In this document: positions 1 through 9,400 of the stretch, piece by piece | How positions within the stretch are numbered: position 1 is the stretch's first letter | Layout of the letters: every line of letters begins with the position of its first letter | Assembly (NCBI RefSeq): GCF_001870735.1 | Contig: NZ_MORL01000002.1 | Coordinates: 62,001 to 126,000, forward strand | Direction: 5' to 3' | DNA from: Arsenicibacter rosenii | Lineage (GTDB): Bacteria > Bacteroidota > Bacteroidia > Cytophagales > Spirosomataceae | DNA: 64,000 nt | Program-made: the position numbers and the translations under genes | The notes under the pieces: generated by a model | Told to the model about the DNA's origin: nothing | Databases searched by the model: none | The model's input: the letters and a program-made list of their open reading frames with translations, nothing else

Positions 1-753
1 GCCATCAAGAAGTTTGTCGAATACTGCGAGCAGCAGGATATCCGGCTGCATAACCGTAACTTCTCGATCCGTTATTCAACATCGATCCCCCGTCAGGTAG
101 GGTTGTCGGGTTCCAGTGCAATCATTGCTGCGGCCTTCCGGGCATTAATGCAGTTCTATCAGGTAGAAATTCCGCTTCCGGTACTTCCTAATCTGGTAAT
201 GGCCACAGAAACAGACGAGTTAGGGATTACGGCCGGTTTGCAGGACCGCGTGATTCAGTGCTACGAAGGCTGTGTGTACATGGACTTTGACCGGCCGATT
301 ATGGAAGCACAGGGGCATGGTAACTACGAGCCGATTAACCCCTCATTGCTGCCGAAACTGTATGTTGCCTATAACACCGATCTGGGCAAGCAATCGGGCC
401 GTGTGCATAACGACGTTAAATCGCGCTGGCTGAAAGGCGAGGAGCTGGTCGTTGCCACTATGGCTGATATTGCGGACGTGGCGCGGCAGGGGCGTGAGGC
501 TATTCTGACTCAGGACATCGAATTGCTGCACCAGCTGATAAACCGCAATTTCGACCTTCGGACAAAGATTTATAACATCAGCGACCGGAATATGTCGCTC
601 ATCAATACCGCACGGGCATGCGGCGCGTCGGCCTCCTTTACCGGTTCCGGCGGGTCAATTATCGGTCTCTACCGCGACGATGCGATGCTGAACCGGTTGT
701 TTGTTGAACTGAAAAAAATTAACGCACGCGTTATCAAACCGTACATTAGCTAA
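1..753 (+). CDS. GHMP-family sugar kinase, 5' end cut by window
   Basis: The reading frame is open from base 1 to the stop at 751-753, so the gene begins outside the window and about 250 C-terminal residues are visible. The glycine/serine-rich nucleotide loop of GHMP kinases is present (PRQVGLSGSSA, encoded around 91-123), and a C-terminal glycine-rich motif (FTGSGGSI) matches the second conserved GHMP motif. The family phosphorylates small molecules with ATP in the cytosol. The next gene, 42 bases on and on the same strand, is a UTP-sugar-1-phosphate uridylyltransferase, so a sugar-1-kinase such as a glucuronokinase is the best guess. Substrate is inferred from context only; family assignment is firm. 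Confidence 0.8.
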   Translation, partial: AIKKFVEYCEQQDIRLHNRNFSIRYSTSIPRQVGLSGSSAIIAAAFRALMQFYQVEIPLPVLPNLVMATETDELGITAGLQDRVIQCYEGCVYMDFDRPIMEAQGHGNYEPINPSLLPKLYVAYNTDLGKQSGRVHNDVKSRWLKGEELVVATMADIADVARQGREAILTQDIELLHQLINRNFDLRTKIYNISDRNMSLINTARACGASASFTGSGGSIIGLYRDDAMLNRLFVELKKINARVIKPYIS

Positions 754-795
754 CGAGTAGGCGGTCAGGCCGCAGGCACTCATTTACGCATAATC

Positions 796-1665
796 ATGAT
801 AAAAAAAGCTGTAATTCCGGCGGCTGGTTTAGGCACCCGTTTTTTGCCGGCGACCAAAGCACAGCCGAAAGAAATGCTCCCTATTATTGATCGGCCAACG
901 ATTCAGTATGTTGTTCAGGAAGCGGTTGACTCGGGGATTGAAGATATCCTGATCATTACGGGCAAGGGAAAACGGGCTATCGAAGACCATTTTGACCGGA
1001 ACTTTGAGCTGGAAAACCGGCTCGAAGAAAAAGAAGATCAGCTGTTGCTCGACGAAATGCGCCGGTTGTCAGACATGGCGAACCTGCACTATGTCCGCCA
1101 GCGCGAGCTCAACGGCTTAGGCGATGCCATCCGGTATGCCCGCCATCATGTCGGGAACGAGCCGTTTGCGGTTCTGCTGGGCGATACCATTATGGATTCG
1201 GTCATTCCGGTGACGCAGCAACTGATTGATACCTATGCCCAGTTTGGCGGATCGGTCATTGCCGTTGAAGAAGTGCCACACGACAAAGTAAACCGGTATG
1301 GTATCGTAGGTGGGCGGCCGCAAAGTGACCGGATTCTGGAACTGGACACGCTGGTGGAAAAACCATCGGTCAGCGAAGCGCCGTCGAATCTGGCCATTGC
1401 CGGGCGTTATATTCTGACACCCGAAATTTTTGATGCCCTGGAGCAGACAGAAATCGGTAAAAACGGCGAAATCCAGCTGACCGATGCCATGCGTATTCTG
1501 CTGAAACGCGAAAATATCTATGCACACCGGATTGAGGGTAAACGCCATGATATCGGCAATAAGCTTGATTTCCTGAAAACAACGGTTGAATTTGCCTTAA
1601 AACGCCCTGAGTTTGCCAAGCCGTTTATGGCCTATCTGAAGCAGGTTGTCGCACAGGCGGAATAA
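796..1665 (+). CDS. galU: UTP--glucose-1-phosphate uridylyltransferase
   Basis: This 289-residue protein has the usual length of bacterial GalU. The N-terminal nucleotidyltransferase signature is complete (AAGLGTRFLPATK at residues 9-21, followed by PKEMLPI), and the sugar-nucleotide part is conserved (LLGDTIMD, YGIVGG, VEKP, RYIL, GEIQLTDA). It makes UDP-glucose from UTP and glucose-1-phosphate in the cytosol, feeding glycan and exopolysaccharide synthesis. It lies 42 bases behind a GHMP kinase that may supply a sugar-1-phosphate, so the two probably form one transcript. The start is the ATG at 796, directly before the first beta strand. Confidence 0.93.
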   Translation: MIKKAVIPAAGLGTRFLPATKAQPKEMLPIIDRPTIQYVVQEAVDSGIEDILIITGKGKRAIEDHFDRNFELENRLEEKEDQLLLDEMRRLSDMANLHYVRQRELNGLGDAIRYARHHVGNEPFAVLLGDTIMDSVIPVTQQLIDTYAQFGGSVIAVEEVPHDKVNRYGIVGGRPQSDRILELDTLVEKPSVSEAPSNLAIAGRYILTPEIFDALEQTEIGKNGEIQLTDAMRILLKRENIYAHRIEGKRHDIGNKLDFLKTTVEFALKRPEFAKPFMAYLKQVVAQAE

Positions 1666-1746
1666 AGTATATACCAACGGCAGGGTTGCGTTCGTTCTGC
1701 CGGAAACGTAACTGAAATAACTCTTCTTAACAATAATCGGTAAATT

Positions 1747-2445
1747 ATGAAAATGTTAAAGTTGACAACCCTTGGTGTGGTTGCTTTGATGCTCAACGTA
1801 CAGGCAGGAAACGCGCCTGAAAAAGGCAAATGGGAAAAACTGTTTGATGGCAAAACACTCACGGGTTGGCATACGTATCTGAAGGCAGGACAGCCTGTTT
1901 CGGACAAGTGGAAAGTAGAAGATAACGCAATTGTACTGACCTCTGGCGGAGCCGGCGATCTGGTAACGGATAAAGAATATGGCGATTTTGAACTGGAAAT
2001 CGAATGGAAAATTGCTGAAAAAGGCAACAGCGGTGTGATCTTCCACGTCAACGAAGATCCTAAGTATCGGGCAACGTATGCCACCGGCCCTGAAATGCAG
2101 GTGCTTGACGATGAGCGCCACCCGGATGCAACAAAAGGCCGTGACGGTAACCACAAAGCCGGTTCGCTATATGACCTGCTGCCCCCATCGGACTTCTCCG
2201 TTGTTAAACCAGCCGGTGAATGGAACAAGGCCAAGCTCATCATCAAAGATGGCAAAGCAGAGCAGTATCTGAACGGTAAGAAAGTGGTTGAATACCCGAC
2301 GACCGGCCCTGAGTGGGACAAAATGGTCGAAAACAGCAAGTTCAAAGGCTGGCCGGGCTTCGGTAAGTTCCAGAAAGGCCACATCGCCCTTCAGGATCAC
2401 GGCGACAAAGTGTGGTACCGCAACATCCGGATTCGCGAATTATAA
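1747..2445 (+). CDS. Secreted DUF1080 (3-keto-disaccharide hydrolase-type) protein
   Basis: A 232-residue protein with a short signal peptide (residues 1-20, cut near VQAGNA) followed by one DUF1080 domain. The motifs WEKLFDGKTLTGWH, GDFELEIEWKI, NSGVIFHV and the ending IALQDHGDKVWYRNIRIREL are characteristic. The family has a concanavalin-like beta-sandwich fold. Some members hydrolyse 3-keto-disaccharides, while many are uncharacterised secreted proteins of Bacteroidota and Planctomycetota. A Tat-exported TIM-barrel isomerase follows after 106 bases, an arrangement expected for extracytoplasmic keto-sugar breakdown. Family assignment is firm; substrate is unknown. Confidence 0.88.
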   Translation: MKMLKLTTLGVVALMLNVQAGNAPEKGKWEKLFDGKTLTGWHTYLKAGQPVSDKWKVEDNAIVLTSGGAGDLVTDKEYGDFELEIEWKIAEKGNSGVIFHVNEDPKYRATYATGPEMQVLDDERHPDATKGRDGNHKAGSLYDLLPPSDFSVVKPAGEWNKAKLIIKDGKAEQYLNGKKVVEYPTTGPEWDKMVENSKFKGWPGFGKFQKGHIALQDHGDKVWYRNIRIREL

Positions 2446-2449
2446 TTTA

Positions 2450-2545
2450 TTGAGTGAATGAGTGATTGAGCGAATGGGTGATATAATGCCAACAGACGCA
2501 TTTATATCTTATGTTTCACTCAATCACTCATTCGCTCAATCACTC
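2450..2545. repeat. Intergenic quasi-palindrome with 8-base periodic arms
   Basis: Arms 2460-2482 and 2523-2545 are reverse complements over 23 bases with one G-T mismatch, separated by 40 bases. Each arm is itself a chain of degenerate 8-base words: TGAGTGAA, TGAGTGAT, TGAGCGAA, TGGGTGAT on the left, and CACTCAAT, CACTCATT, CGCTCAAT, CACTCACT on the right. The right arm ends 6 bases before the start codon at 2552. It also reads in frame with the downstream gene, which extends the apparent ORF upstream. Confidence 0.85.
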
Positions 2546-2551
2546 ACTATC

Positions 2552-3436
2552 ATGCAGACAACCCGTCGGAATGCGCTGAAAACCCTGACTGGCAGCGCCC
2601 TAACCTTAACCGCTCTCGAAACCCTGGCTTCGGGTATGGAACCTCAAACAAAATTAAAAGGCAATATCCGCCACTCCGTCAGCCGCTGGTGTTACTCAGG
2701 CATCCCGCTTGACGAATTGTGCCAGGCCTGTAAGGAAATCGGCATTGAGTCGATCGAACTCACTGGCCCTGATGAATGGCCGACGCTGAAGAAATATGGC
2801 CTGACGTCGGCTCTCGGGCAAGGCAACTGGCCAAAAGGAACGGGGTTGCCCAGTTTCTTTAACAACCCGAAGAACCACGATACACTGGTTGATTTCTACA
2901 CAACCCTGATTCCGCAGGCGGCTGATGCCGGGGTGACTAACCTCATCTGTTTTTCCGGCAACCGCAATGGCCTGAGCGAGTATCAGGGCTTGCTTAACTG
3001 CCAGAAAGTACTGAAGCGACTGATGCCGCTGGCTGAAAAAAATAAGGTGACTCTGACCATGGAGCTGCTGAGTTCCCGCCATAGCCACCCTGATTACCAG
3101 TGCGATAATGTAGAATGGGGTGCCGTGTTGTGCGAAATGGTGGGTTCAGAACACTTTAAGCTGCTATACGATATTTTCCACATGCAGAGTATGCACGGCG
3201 ATCATATCCGCAACGTACAACGCTATGGCAAATACATTAGCCATTACCATACGGGTGGGATGCCTGACCGCCGGGAAATTGACGAGCGGCAGGAAATTTA
3301 CTACCCTGCTATCGTGAAAGCCATCGTGGCGACCGGCTACAAGGGCTTTATCGGGCAGGAGTTTGTGCCGACGCCAAAAGACAAGGAAGGCATGCTGGCT
3401 TCACTGAAACAAGGCGTTCTGATCTGCGATGTGTAG
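2552..3436 (+). CDS. Tat-exported hydroxypyruvate isomerase-like TIM-barrel protein
   Basis: The ATG at 2552 is chosen because the protein then opens with a twin-arginine-type signal (TTRRNALKTL, hydrophobic stretch, ending near residue 30). The longer frame from 2462 only translates the upstream palindrome. The 294-residue product belongs to the xylose isomerase-like AP endonuclease 2 superfamily. Putative metal/substrate segments are visible: TMELLSSRHSH, LYDIFHMQSMHGD, HYHTGGMPDRREID and GFIGQEFVPT. It probably isomerises or epimerises a sugar or keto-acid outside the cytoplasm and pairs with the DUF1080 enzyme upstream. A related paralogue lies at 22576-23520. The exact substrate is not deducible. 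Confidence 0.85.
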   Translation: MQTTRRNALKTLTGSALTLTALETLASGMEPQTKLKGNIRHSVSRWCYSGIPLDELCQACKEIGIESIELTGPDEWPTLKKYGLTSALGQGNWPKGTGLPSFFNNPKNHDTLVDFYTTLIPQAADAGVTNLICFSGNRNGLSEYQGLLNCQKVLKRLMPLAEKNKVTLTMELLSSRHSHPDYQCDNVEWGAVLCEMVGSEHFKLLYDIFHMQSMHGDHIRNVQRYGKYISHYHTGGMPDRREIDERQEIYYPAIVKAIVATGYKGFIGQEFVPTPKDKEGMLASLKQGVLICDV

Positions 3437-3448
3437 GCGGGTTAATAA

Positions 3449-3492
3449 AAGCAAAAAGGCGGCTGGAATATCCAGGCCGCCTTTTTGCTTAT
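3449..3492. terminator. Bidirectional terminator between convergent genes
   Basis: A hairpin with arms 3449-3467 and 3471-3490 (core AAGCAAAAAGGCGGC), A-rich on the left and T-rich on the right. It can end transcription from both directions. It sits between the isomerase on the plus strand and the broken LamG gene on the minus strand, and overlaps the stop codon of the latter. Confidence 0.85.
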
Positions 3493-4473
3493 TTATCGTT
3501 TGCCAGCTTCTGAATTTCCAGGTTAGTCAGCGGGCGATTGTAGATACGGATGTCGTCGAGCTTACCTTTAAAGAACCATATGTCCGCAATTCCGTCTTCC
3601 AGAGCGTCATCGTCCGCGCCGATTAACAATCTTCGCGGATTAAAATATGAAATTGTAGCCGGAACAGTGGAAGTGATTAATAATTCTCCGTTGACAAAAA
3701 CTTTTGCGCTGGTGCCCTGTTTTGTAAAAACAACATGATCATGTGTTGGGAATGAATGGCCTGCGGCCAAACAGGTAGATACCAGGATAGACATAAGCAC
3801 TGATGAGCTGCCCATTAAGTTCGCCGTACCCATAATACCATGCATCTTCTGTACTTCCGTTTGCCGGATAACAGGCAATAGTCCCACTAGGCTTATCGAC
3901 AATTGTTGTCCACGCCGAAAGAGTAAAGTCATTAAACTGAAAGGCAGCGTCTTTCGCAACGTCGATCCAGTCATTAACGCCATCAAATGCATAAGCCTTG
4001 TTTGCGTTTCCGAATCGATCGGTTGTCAGCGTTGCGTCATGAACTGTGCCGTGCCGGTTATTTCCGCTTTCGTCGTTGGCATTGCCGTTGAAGGGATAGT
4101 AGGCAACAAGGCCGTCGGTTAACGAGGGAGATAACCGGAGAAACGCGCCCGGGTTTGCGAAACGCAGCACCCCTGACTGCTTTATGCGGGAGGCAGAGAC
4201 GGTCGTGTTTGCCGGAACGGTAACGACATGCCCTTCTGCAATCAGAACGTAATCATCTGCTGTGGGCAGACGATTGCATGACCAGACAGTTGGGTCGGTC
4301 CAGAGACCGCTTTTGACCGAGGTAAGACTGGTACATAGAGTAACGGGGATCGAGCTGGTAAACGAAACCGGCTTTGACGGAGTAGCGTGTAAAGGGCCTA
4401 CGCATACGGTAAACAAAAAGTAAATCAGACGCCAGAGTGTAGATTTACGAAAGCATAGTAGTGAAGATGGCAT
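3489..4473 (-). pseudogene. Frameshifted LamG/concanavalin-domain secreted protein
   Basis: Two overlapping minus-strand frames make one protein. The N-terminal part (4473 down to about 3770) has a signal peptide, a segment of the type LWTDPTVWSCNRLPTADD...VTVPANTTV, and the start of a LamG domain (GLVAYYPFNGNANDESGN, AFDGVNDWIDV, FTLSAWTT). The rest of the LamG domain (HDHVVFTKQG, KVFVNGELL, LIGADDD, GKLDDIRIYNRPLTNLEIQKL) continues in another frame down to 3489. The frame change lies at about 3760-3800. Intact length would be near 328 residues. Such proteins are surface or secreted carbohydrate-binding proteins. Either the gene is broken or there is a sequencing indel. Confidence 0.75.
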
Positions 4474-4647
4474 GTTATGTAATGAATGAATAGTGGAAAA
4501 TCAAAGGTAAAGATTAGACGTAAAAAAACACATGTGATACACGCAGCCAGTCCTGATGAAACTTTTCCTCACACATGCTCAAAATTTCAAACATTCAGTC
4601 CCGGATTTGGTAATTTGGATAGCTATTACAAATCAAAACGCACAGCT

Positions 4648-5091
4648 ATGTTGGAACGACTGGAAGAAATAAGAGAAAATATATTCCGGTATCTCGAGGC
4701 TCGTATTGAGTTATTTACCCTCGAAACAAGGGGCAAAATCGAGGACGGCGCAACGAAGGCTATCCACGGTATTATCCTGGGCTTTCTGGCCACGATTACG
4801 CTTATCTTTTTATTCAGCTTGCTGGCTGCATGGCTGAATTACGTACTGGACAGCCGCTATCTGGGCTTCCTGATTGTCGCCTCGTTTTTTCTGGTGTTGA
4901 CGATTATCTGGGCAGTAGCCAAAAATTTCTGGATTAACATGATCCGTGAAATCGCATACAGCGCCATCAAGAAACAACAGGAAACCAAGCAGAAAGAGCG
5001 CGCCGAAGCAGTAGAAGAGCTAATGGATAAAACCCGCAATACGTTGAACGAAAGCGGTCGTTACATAAACGAAAACCGGCCAAACGCATAA
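4648..5091 (+). CDS. Phage holin family/YqjE-like small membrane protein
   Basis: A 147-residue protein starting at the ATG at 4648. The frame is open upstream to 4486 but that part has no family-like content. It has an amphipathic N-terminal helix (LEEIRENIFRYLEARIELF), two transmembrane helices (about residues 35-60 and 70-95), and a charged coiled C-terminus (QQETKQKERAEAVEELM). This layout matches the holin superfamily III/YqjE group, cell-envelope proteins with no proven enzymatic role. The next gene, 47 bases on, is another small membrane protein, so the two probably act together at the inner membrane. Confidence 0.7.
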   Translation: MLERLEEIRENIFRYLEARIELFTLETRGKIEDGATKAIHGIILGFLATITLIFLFSLLAAWLNYVLDSRYLGFLIVASFFLVLTIIWAVAKNFWINMIREIAYSAIKKQQETKQKERAEAVEELMDKTRNTLNESGRYINENRPNA

Positions 5092-5138
5092 GATTCTCTA
5101 CTCAACAGATTTTTTCACTAATTTAGACCTGTAAAACC

Positions 5139-5666
5139 ATGGAAGATCCTAAAGTACCGTTCGCTGACACAACCGCCCGCCGGGCTGAATTACTGGAAGC
5201 CACCGAACGGTATAAGTCAACTATCGAAACAAGTGTTCAGTCTCTCAAGGGCGATGCCACTGAGATGGGCAAGACGGTTGCGCTGGTTGCCGGGGTAGCA
5301 TTGGGGGTTTTCCTGATCACTAATGCTATTCTGCCAAAATCAAAGGCATATCGGTACGCCGAAAAATATGGCGAGCCGGAAGATACTGATTACAGCGAGG
5401 TCGACGACGAGGATGAAGAAGACCGGTTTAAGTCGAACCGCCAGTTAATTAAAGAAACTAAGCAGGAGCAAACTAAAAAATCAGCTATCGGCGGGTTAAT
5501 CGGTGGGTTGGTGACATCGGTACTAACCAATATCGCCCGCGAACAGTTGACCAATGTGTTGACCCGCATCCGTGAGAATAATGCAATCAATCCAACAGCA
5601 CGAGCTGAAAATAACCAATCCTATCACGAACAAGCCCCGACCGACGCTGTACGCTACTCTTCGTAG
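5139..5666 (+). CDS. Small single-pass membrane protein, YqjD/DUF883-like layout
   Basis: A 175-residue protein of unknown function. It has a polar N-terminal helix (residues 1-45), one clear transmembrane segment (TVALVAGVALGVFLITNAIL, about residues 47-66), a very acidic stretch (DTDYSEVDDEDEEDR, about 83-97), and a glycine-rich weakly hydrophobic helix (AIGGLIGGLVTSVL). The layout resembles ribosome- or envelope-associated YqjD-type proteins, but sequence identity is too weak for a firm name. It follows the YqjE-like gene in an apparent operon. Its last 86 bases overlap the start region of the GGGP synthase gene in another frame. Confidence 0.65.
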   Translation: MEDPKVPFADTTARRAELLEATERYKSTIETSVQSLKGDATEMGKTVALVAGVALGVFLITNAILPKSKAYRYAEKYGEPEDTDYSEVDDEDEEDRFKSNRQLIKETKQEQTKKSAIGGLIGGLVTSVLTNIAREQLTNVLTRIRENNAINPTARAENNQSYHEQAPTDAVRYSS

Positions 5667-6402
5667 CTACCAACAGACCGGACGTAAAGCGCTCGCCGTC
5701 CTGCTCGACCCCGACAAGGTGGAGCTGGGCGGCTTTTCCTCTTTTTTGCGCCGGACACTCGAGCATCCGGTTGACTTTTTTCTCGTAGGCGGGAGTTTAG
5801 TAACTGAATACACGCATCAGGAAATTGTTCAGACAATCCGGGAACATACCGACACACCGGTGGTGCTCTTTCCCGGAAATAGTTTACACATTGAGCCCTC
5901 GGCTGATGGCATCCTGTTGCTCTCGCTCATTTCGGGGCGTAATCCTGATTTTCTGATTGGCCAGCATGTGGTGGCGGCTCCTTTACTCAAAAAGAGTAAA
6001 CTCGAAATATTGCCAACGGGATACATGCTTGTGGATGGCGGTGCGCAGACGACCGTTTCGTACATCAGCGGTACCATGCCGTTACCACATGATAAACCAA
6101 GTGTGGCTGCCTGTACGGCAATGGCCGGTGAGATGCTGGGTATGCGTCTGATGTACCTTGATGCCGGTAGCGGTGCCCGCCGTTGTGTATCTCCGGAAAT
6201 GATTGCAGCGGTCCGCGAAGCCGTCGATACGCCGTTAATTGTAGGGGGGGGGATAAACTCTGCCCAAAAAGCCGAAGCCGCGCTGCTGGCCGGTGCCGAT
6301 ATGATTGTTGTCGGTAACGGAATTGAAGCCAATCCGGATTTACTGCCTGAACTTTCGGCACTGGTCCGCTTCTGCAACCGGCAGATTGTGGCCGGCAATT
6401 AG
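5581..6402 (+). CDS. Geranylgeranylglyceryl phosphate synthase family protein (PcrB/GGGPS)
   Basis: This (beta/alpha)8 prenyltransferase is about 273 residues from the ATG at 5581; a GTG at 5572 is also in frame. Family motifs are clear: ALAVLLDPDKVE near the N-terminus, FFLVGGSLVT, PVVLFPGN, LLSLISGRNPD, LDAGSGA, and the glycerol-1-phosphate loop PLIVGGGINS followed by GADMIVVGNGIE. Archaeal and bacterial members attach a polyprenyl chain to sn-glycerol-1-phosphate. Bacteroidota carry their own branch whose cellular product is not well settled. The coding start overlaps the upstream gene by 86 bases, which suggests translational coupling. The stop overlaps the convergent helicase gene by 4 bases. 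Confidence 0.88.
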   Translation: MQSIQQHELKITNPITNKPRPTLYATLRSYQQTGRKALAVLLDPDKVELGGFSSFLRRTLEHPVDFFLVGGSLVTEYTHQEIVQTIREHTDTPVVLFPGNSLHIEPSADGILLLSLISGRNPDFLIGQHVVAAPLLKKSKLEILPTGYMLVDGGAQTTVSYISGTMPLPHDKPSVAACTAMAGEMLGMRLMYLDAGSGARRCVSPEMIAAVREAVDTPLIVGGGINSAQKAEAALLAGADMIVVGNGIEANPDLLPELSALVRFCNRQIVAGN

Positions 6403-9400
6403 TTTGCCGGACTGGTCAGTGCTCCCCGCCAGTATTCACGGCTCCATACTCTGCGGAAGGGCCAATGCCGGTTCGCCAGTGCCAGCGGTACATAGGCATG
6501 GGCTTCCTTTACCGTTTGCTGCCAGTACTGGTCATCGTCGGTCAGCAAGACACCCTGGTAGGTCTCGCCGGTTTTGATGGTCAGGTCGGCAAAAGGCAGT
6601 TCGGAGCGGTAGGCCGGTTCCTGACGGGCCAGCCGGTCTTTCAGCAAAGCACCGGTCCGTAGCCCTTCTACCACACGCGGTCCCGGCCGGAACCCCCGTT
6701 CTGATACTTGACGGGCATAGGCAAGATAGGCTTTCAGCAGGCGCGGACCATCGTGGGCCGCCGATTCAACCTGTAGCTGCTCCGGCCACAAGCTCGTAAT
6801 CACAAAGACCTTCTCCCGGGCCCGGGTAATGGCTACATTCAGCCGGTTTTCGCCGCCTCGTGTGTTCAGGCTCCCGAACTGCATCGCCAGCCGGCCCGCT
6901 TCGCCGGTTTCACTGATCCGCGGTGCATAGCCGACGGAGAAAATAATGATGTCACGCTCGTCGCCCTGTACGTTTTCAATATTTTTCACGAAAAGCGATG
7001 TTGAGGCGGCCGCAGCACTTTGCGCGTCTCTCGATGCTTGATCAATCAATTCCTGAATCAGTGTTTGCTGCGGATAATTGAACGTCACCACACCGATTGA
7101 CCGGTCAGGTTGTTCGTGTTGTAAACGAGTAATCAACGCAAGAACGGCCTGTGCTTCGGCAAGATTCGTATTATTGGTCCATGTACCGCCCACATGTTGA
7201 TAGCTGATAGCCGGTTCTGCCCGATTGATTTCGCGGAAGTCAGGCAACAGAGTCAGGCGGTTCTGGTAAAAATGCTGGTTCGAAAACTGAATCAGATCCA
7301 GCGTGCGACTGCGGTAATGACCGGTCAGCGATACCTGCGGTAACCACTGGGCGGCCAGTTCGAGCAGCGATTCTACCTCAAGCGCCGCGGGTACATCGTC
7401 CTCCATGGCCGGATCCTCGGGGCGGATCCGGTATAAATCGCTGGGTCTGAGTTGCTGACTGTCACCGGTTACCACAATCTGTTTGCCCCGATAAATGGCC
7501 GGAATGCCGTTTTCGGCAAAGCATTGTGACGCTTCATCAAAGATGACAATGTCGAACAATCCTTTTTCCAGCGGAAACATGGCCGATACCGATTCCGGTG
7601 AAGCCATCCAGCAGGGGATCAGCCGGAAAACCTCACCGGCATGCTGCTCTATCAATTTACGGACGGGCCAGACATTCCGTTTTTTCGTGGTCTGGTGCAG
7701 TAATTCGCGATAGGTTGTCAGGTTATTGAGCCGGTTAAAGGCAAGGTTCCGGTAGGTTTGCTCGCGGAGCCTGACCAGCAGAATATCCCGGCTGAGTGCC
7801 TGTTTTTTCTGTACGCTGGCCTGCAATGTGGCTTCCATCTGCTGCATACGCAGGGACGATACTGTCCGCAATTGCGGGTAGAGCCGCTCAATATGGTGGA
7901 GCCATGCCAGCCGCAACGCACCCATGAACTGATCCACAGATCCGCCGGCCAGTTTCTGAAGCACGGCTTGCCCCGTCGGTGAAAACTGCTCCCGCAGGCG
8001 ATCTGCTTCAATCAGAAAATCAATGTCCTGCTGCAAAGAACGCCGGAGCTGGGCCGCAAACGCCTGATCCTGCTGCCAGAGCCGTTCAATCTGCGCATCG
8101 GTCAGATAGGTTTGCCAGCTGATACGCTGAAGGTGCAGCTGGCCGACTGTATTCAGAATGGTTTGAATCGTATCGTTAAACGAATGGGCCGTCAGCCAGA
8201 CAGCGGGGGCAAGCCGTTGCAGAATAGCAAGGTCTGCAAAGCGGGCTGCCAGGCCGTGTGCCAGATGCAACTGCCGGAGTTGCAGGGCTGTTTGTTGCGC
8301 TTCGCCGACCGTTCCGGTTTCGCTCAGCAGTGCCTGTACCTGCGGCTTGAGCTGAGCCAGTATTTGCCGGTTAGCCAGTTTCAGGGCCAGTGTCTGCAAA
8401 TCCTGCCCGCTGTTTGTCAGGCCATTCGCCTGAACAATGCGCTGGAGTTCGTCTTTGCCGGCGTGGGTCAGCTGCCACCAATGCCAGTTGACCCAGGAGG
8501 CCCGTGCCTGCCGGGCTTCCCGCAGTAAGGCCGCAAAGGAATTCAACGCTTCGTCAGCCACCCCGACCAGTGGCCCGACACCGGTCAGGGCTGCTTCCCA
8601 TTGCCGGATCAGCTGACTCAGAGCGTGGTCGGACAACTGGTTGGCCGGATGGTCAGGGTACCCACGCAACCCTTGCGCAATCGTCCAGATCGTGGGGTCG
8701 GCCTGTTCATCAATCAGTGTCAGCAGGGCATTCAGCGGCCACGCTTCTTCCTGCCAGACGTCAATGTCTGCTAAAGTAAACGGGCTGTCGAGCCGCTTGT
8801 TGAGCTGCTCTCCGGTTTCCCGGGCAATGACCGGTATGGTTACCAGTAGCCGGTCGATGGTGGTTATATCACCGGCTCCGGTCTGACTGAACGAACGCCG
8901 GTCATGCCACGGATGGGTGGGCCCCAGCCGTTGCTGGTAGGCGGCATAGTCGGCGAGCTGCCGTTGGAACAGCGTTAGTTTTTCATCGAATGGAAACCGG
9001 GTGTAAAGATCACCCAAATCCGGTAGAAGGTCTTGTTCCTGTAGCGGGGCAGATAGATAAAGCTCTCTGGCCGGGATACCACAAACGCTGCTGTCGAAGA
9101 GTGCGGTTTTAAAATCGGCCAGTTCCGTTAACAACTGATCAATCTGCCGGCTTTCAGCATCAAAATCGCGTTCGAGCAAGACCGCATCGAGGCTATGATT
9201 CTGTTGCCGGTAGGCGTCGATCTGGTCAATTTGCGTCGCGATTTGGTAGTACAATGCCTTGCGGTCGTCCTGAAAATCATGGACCAGGGCGGTAAATGCC
9301 GACAGGCCGACTTGCTTCAGCCGTTCATACACCACATCCAGTGCAGCCCGCTTCTGACAGACCAGTAATACCCGCTGGCCCTGAGCGGCGGCATCGGCCA

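Noticed and set aside
2462-2551. Upstream extension of the isomerase frame
   Set aside because: It only translates the intergenic palindrome; the twin-arginine signal begins at 2552.
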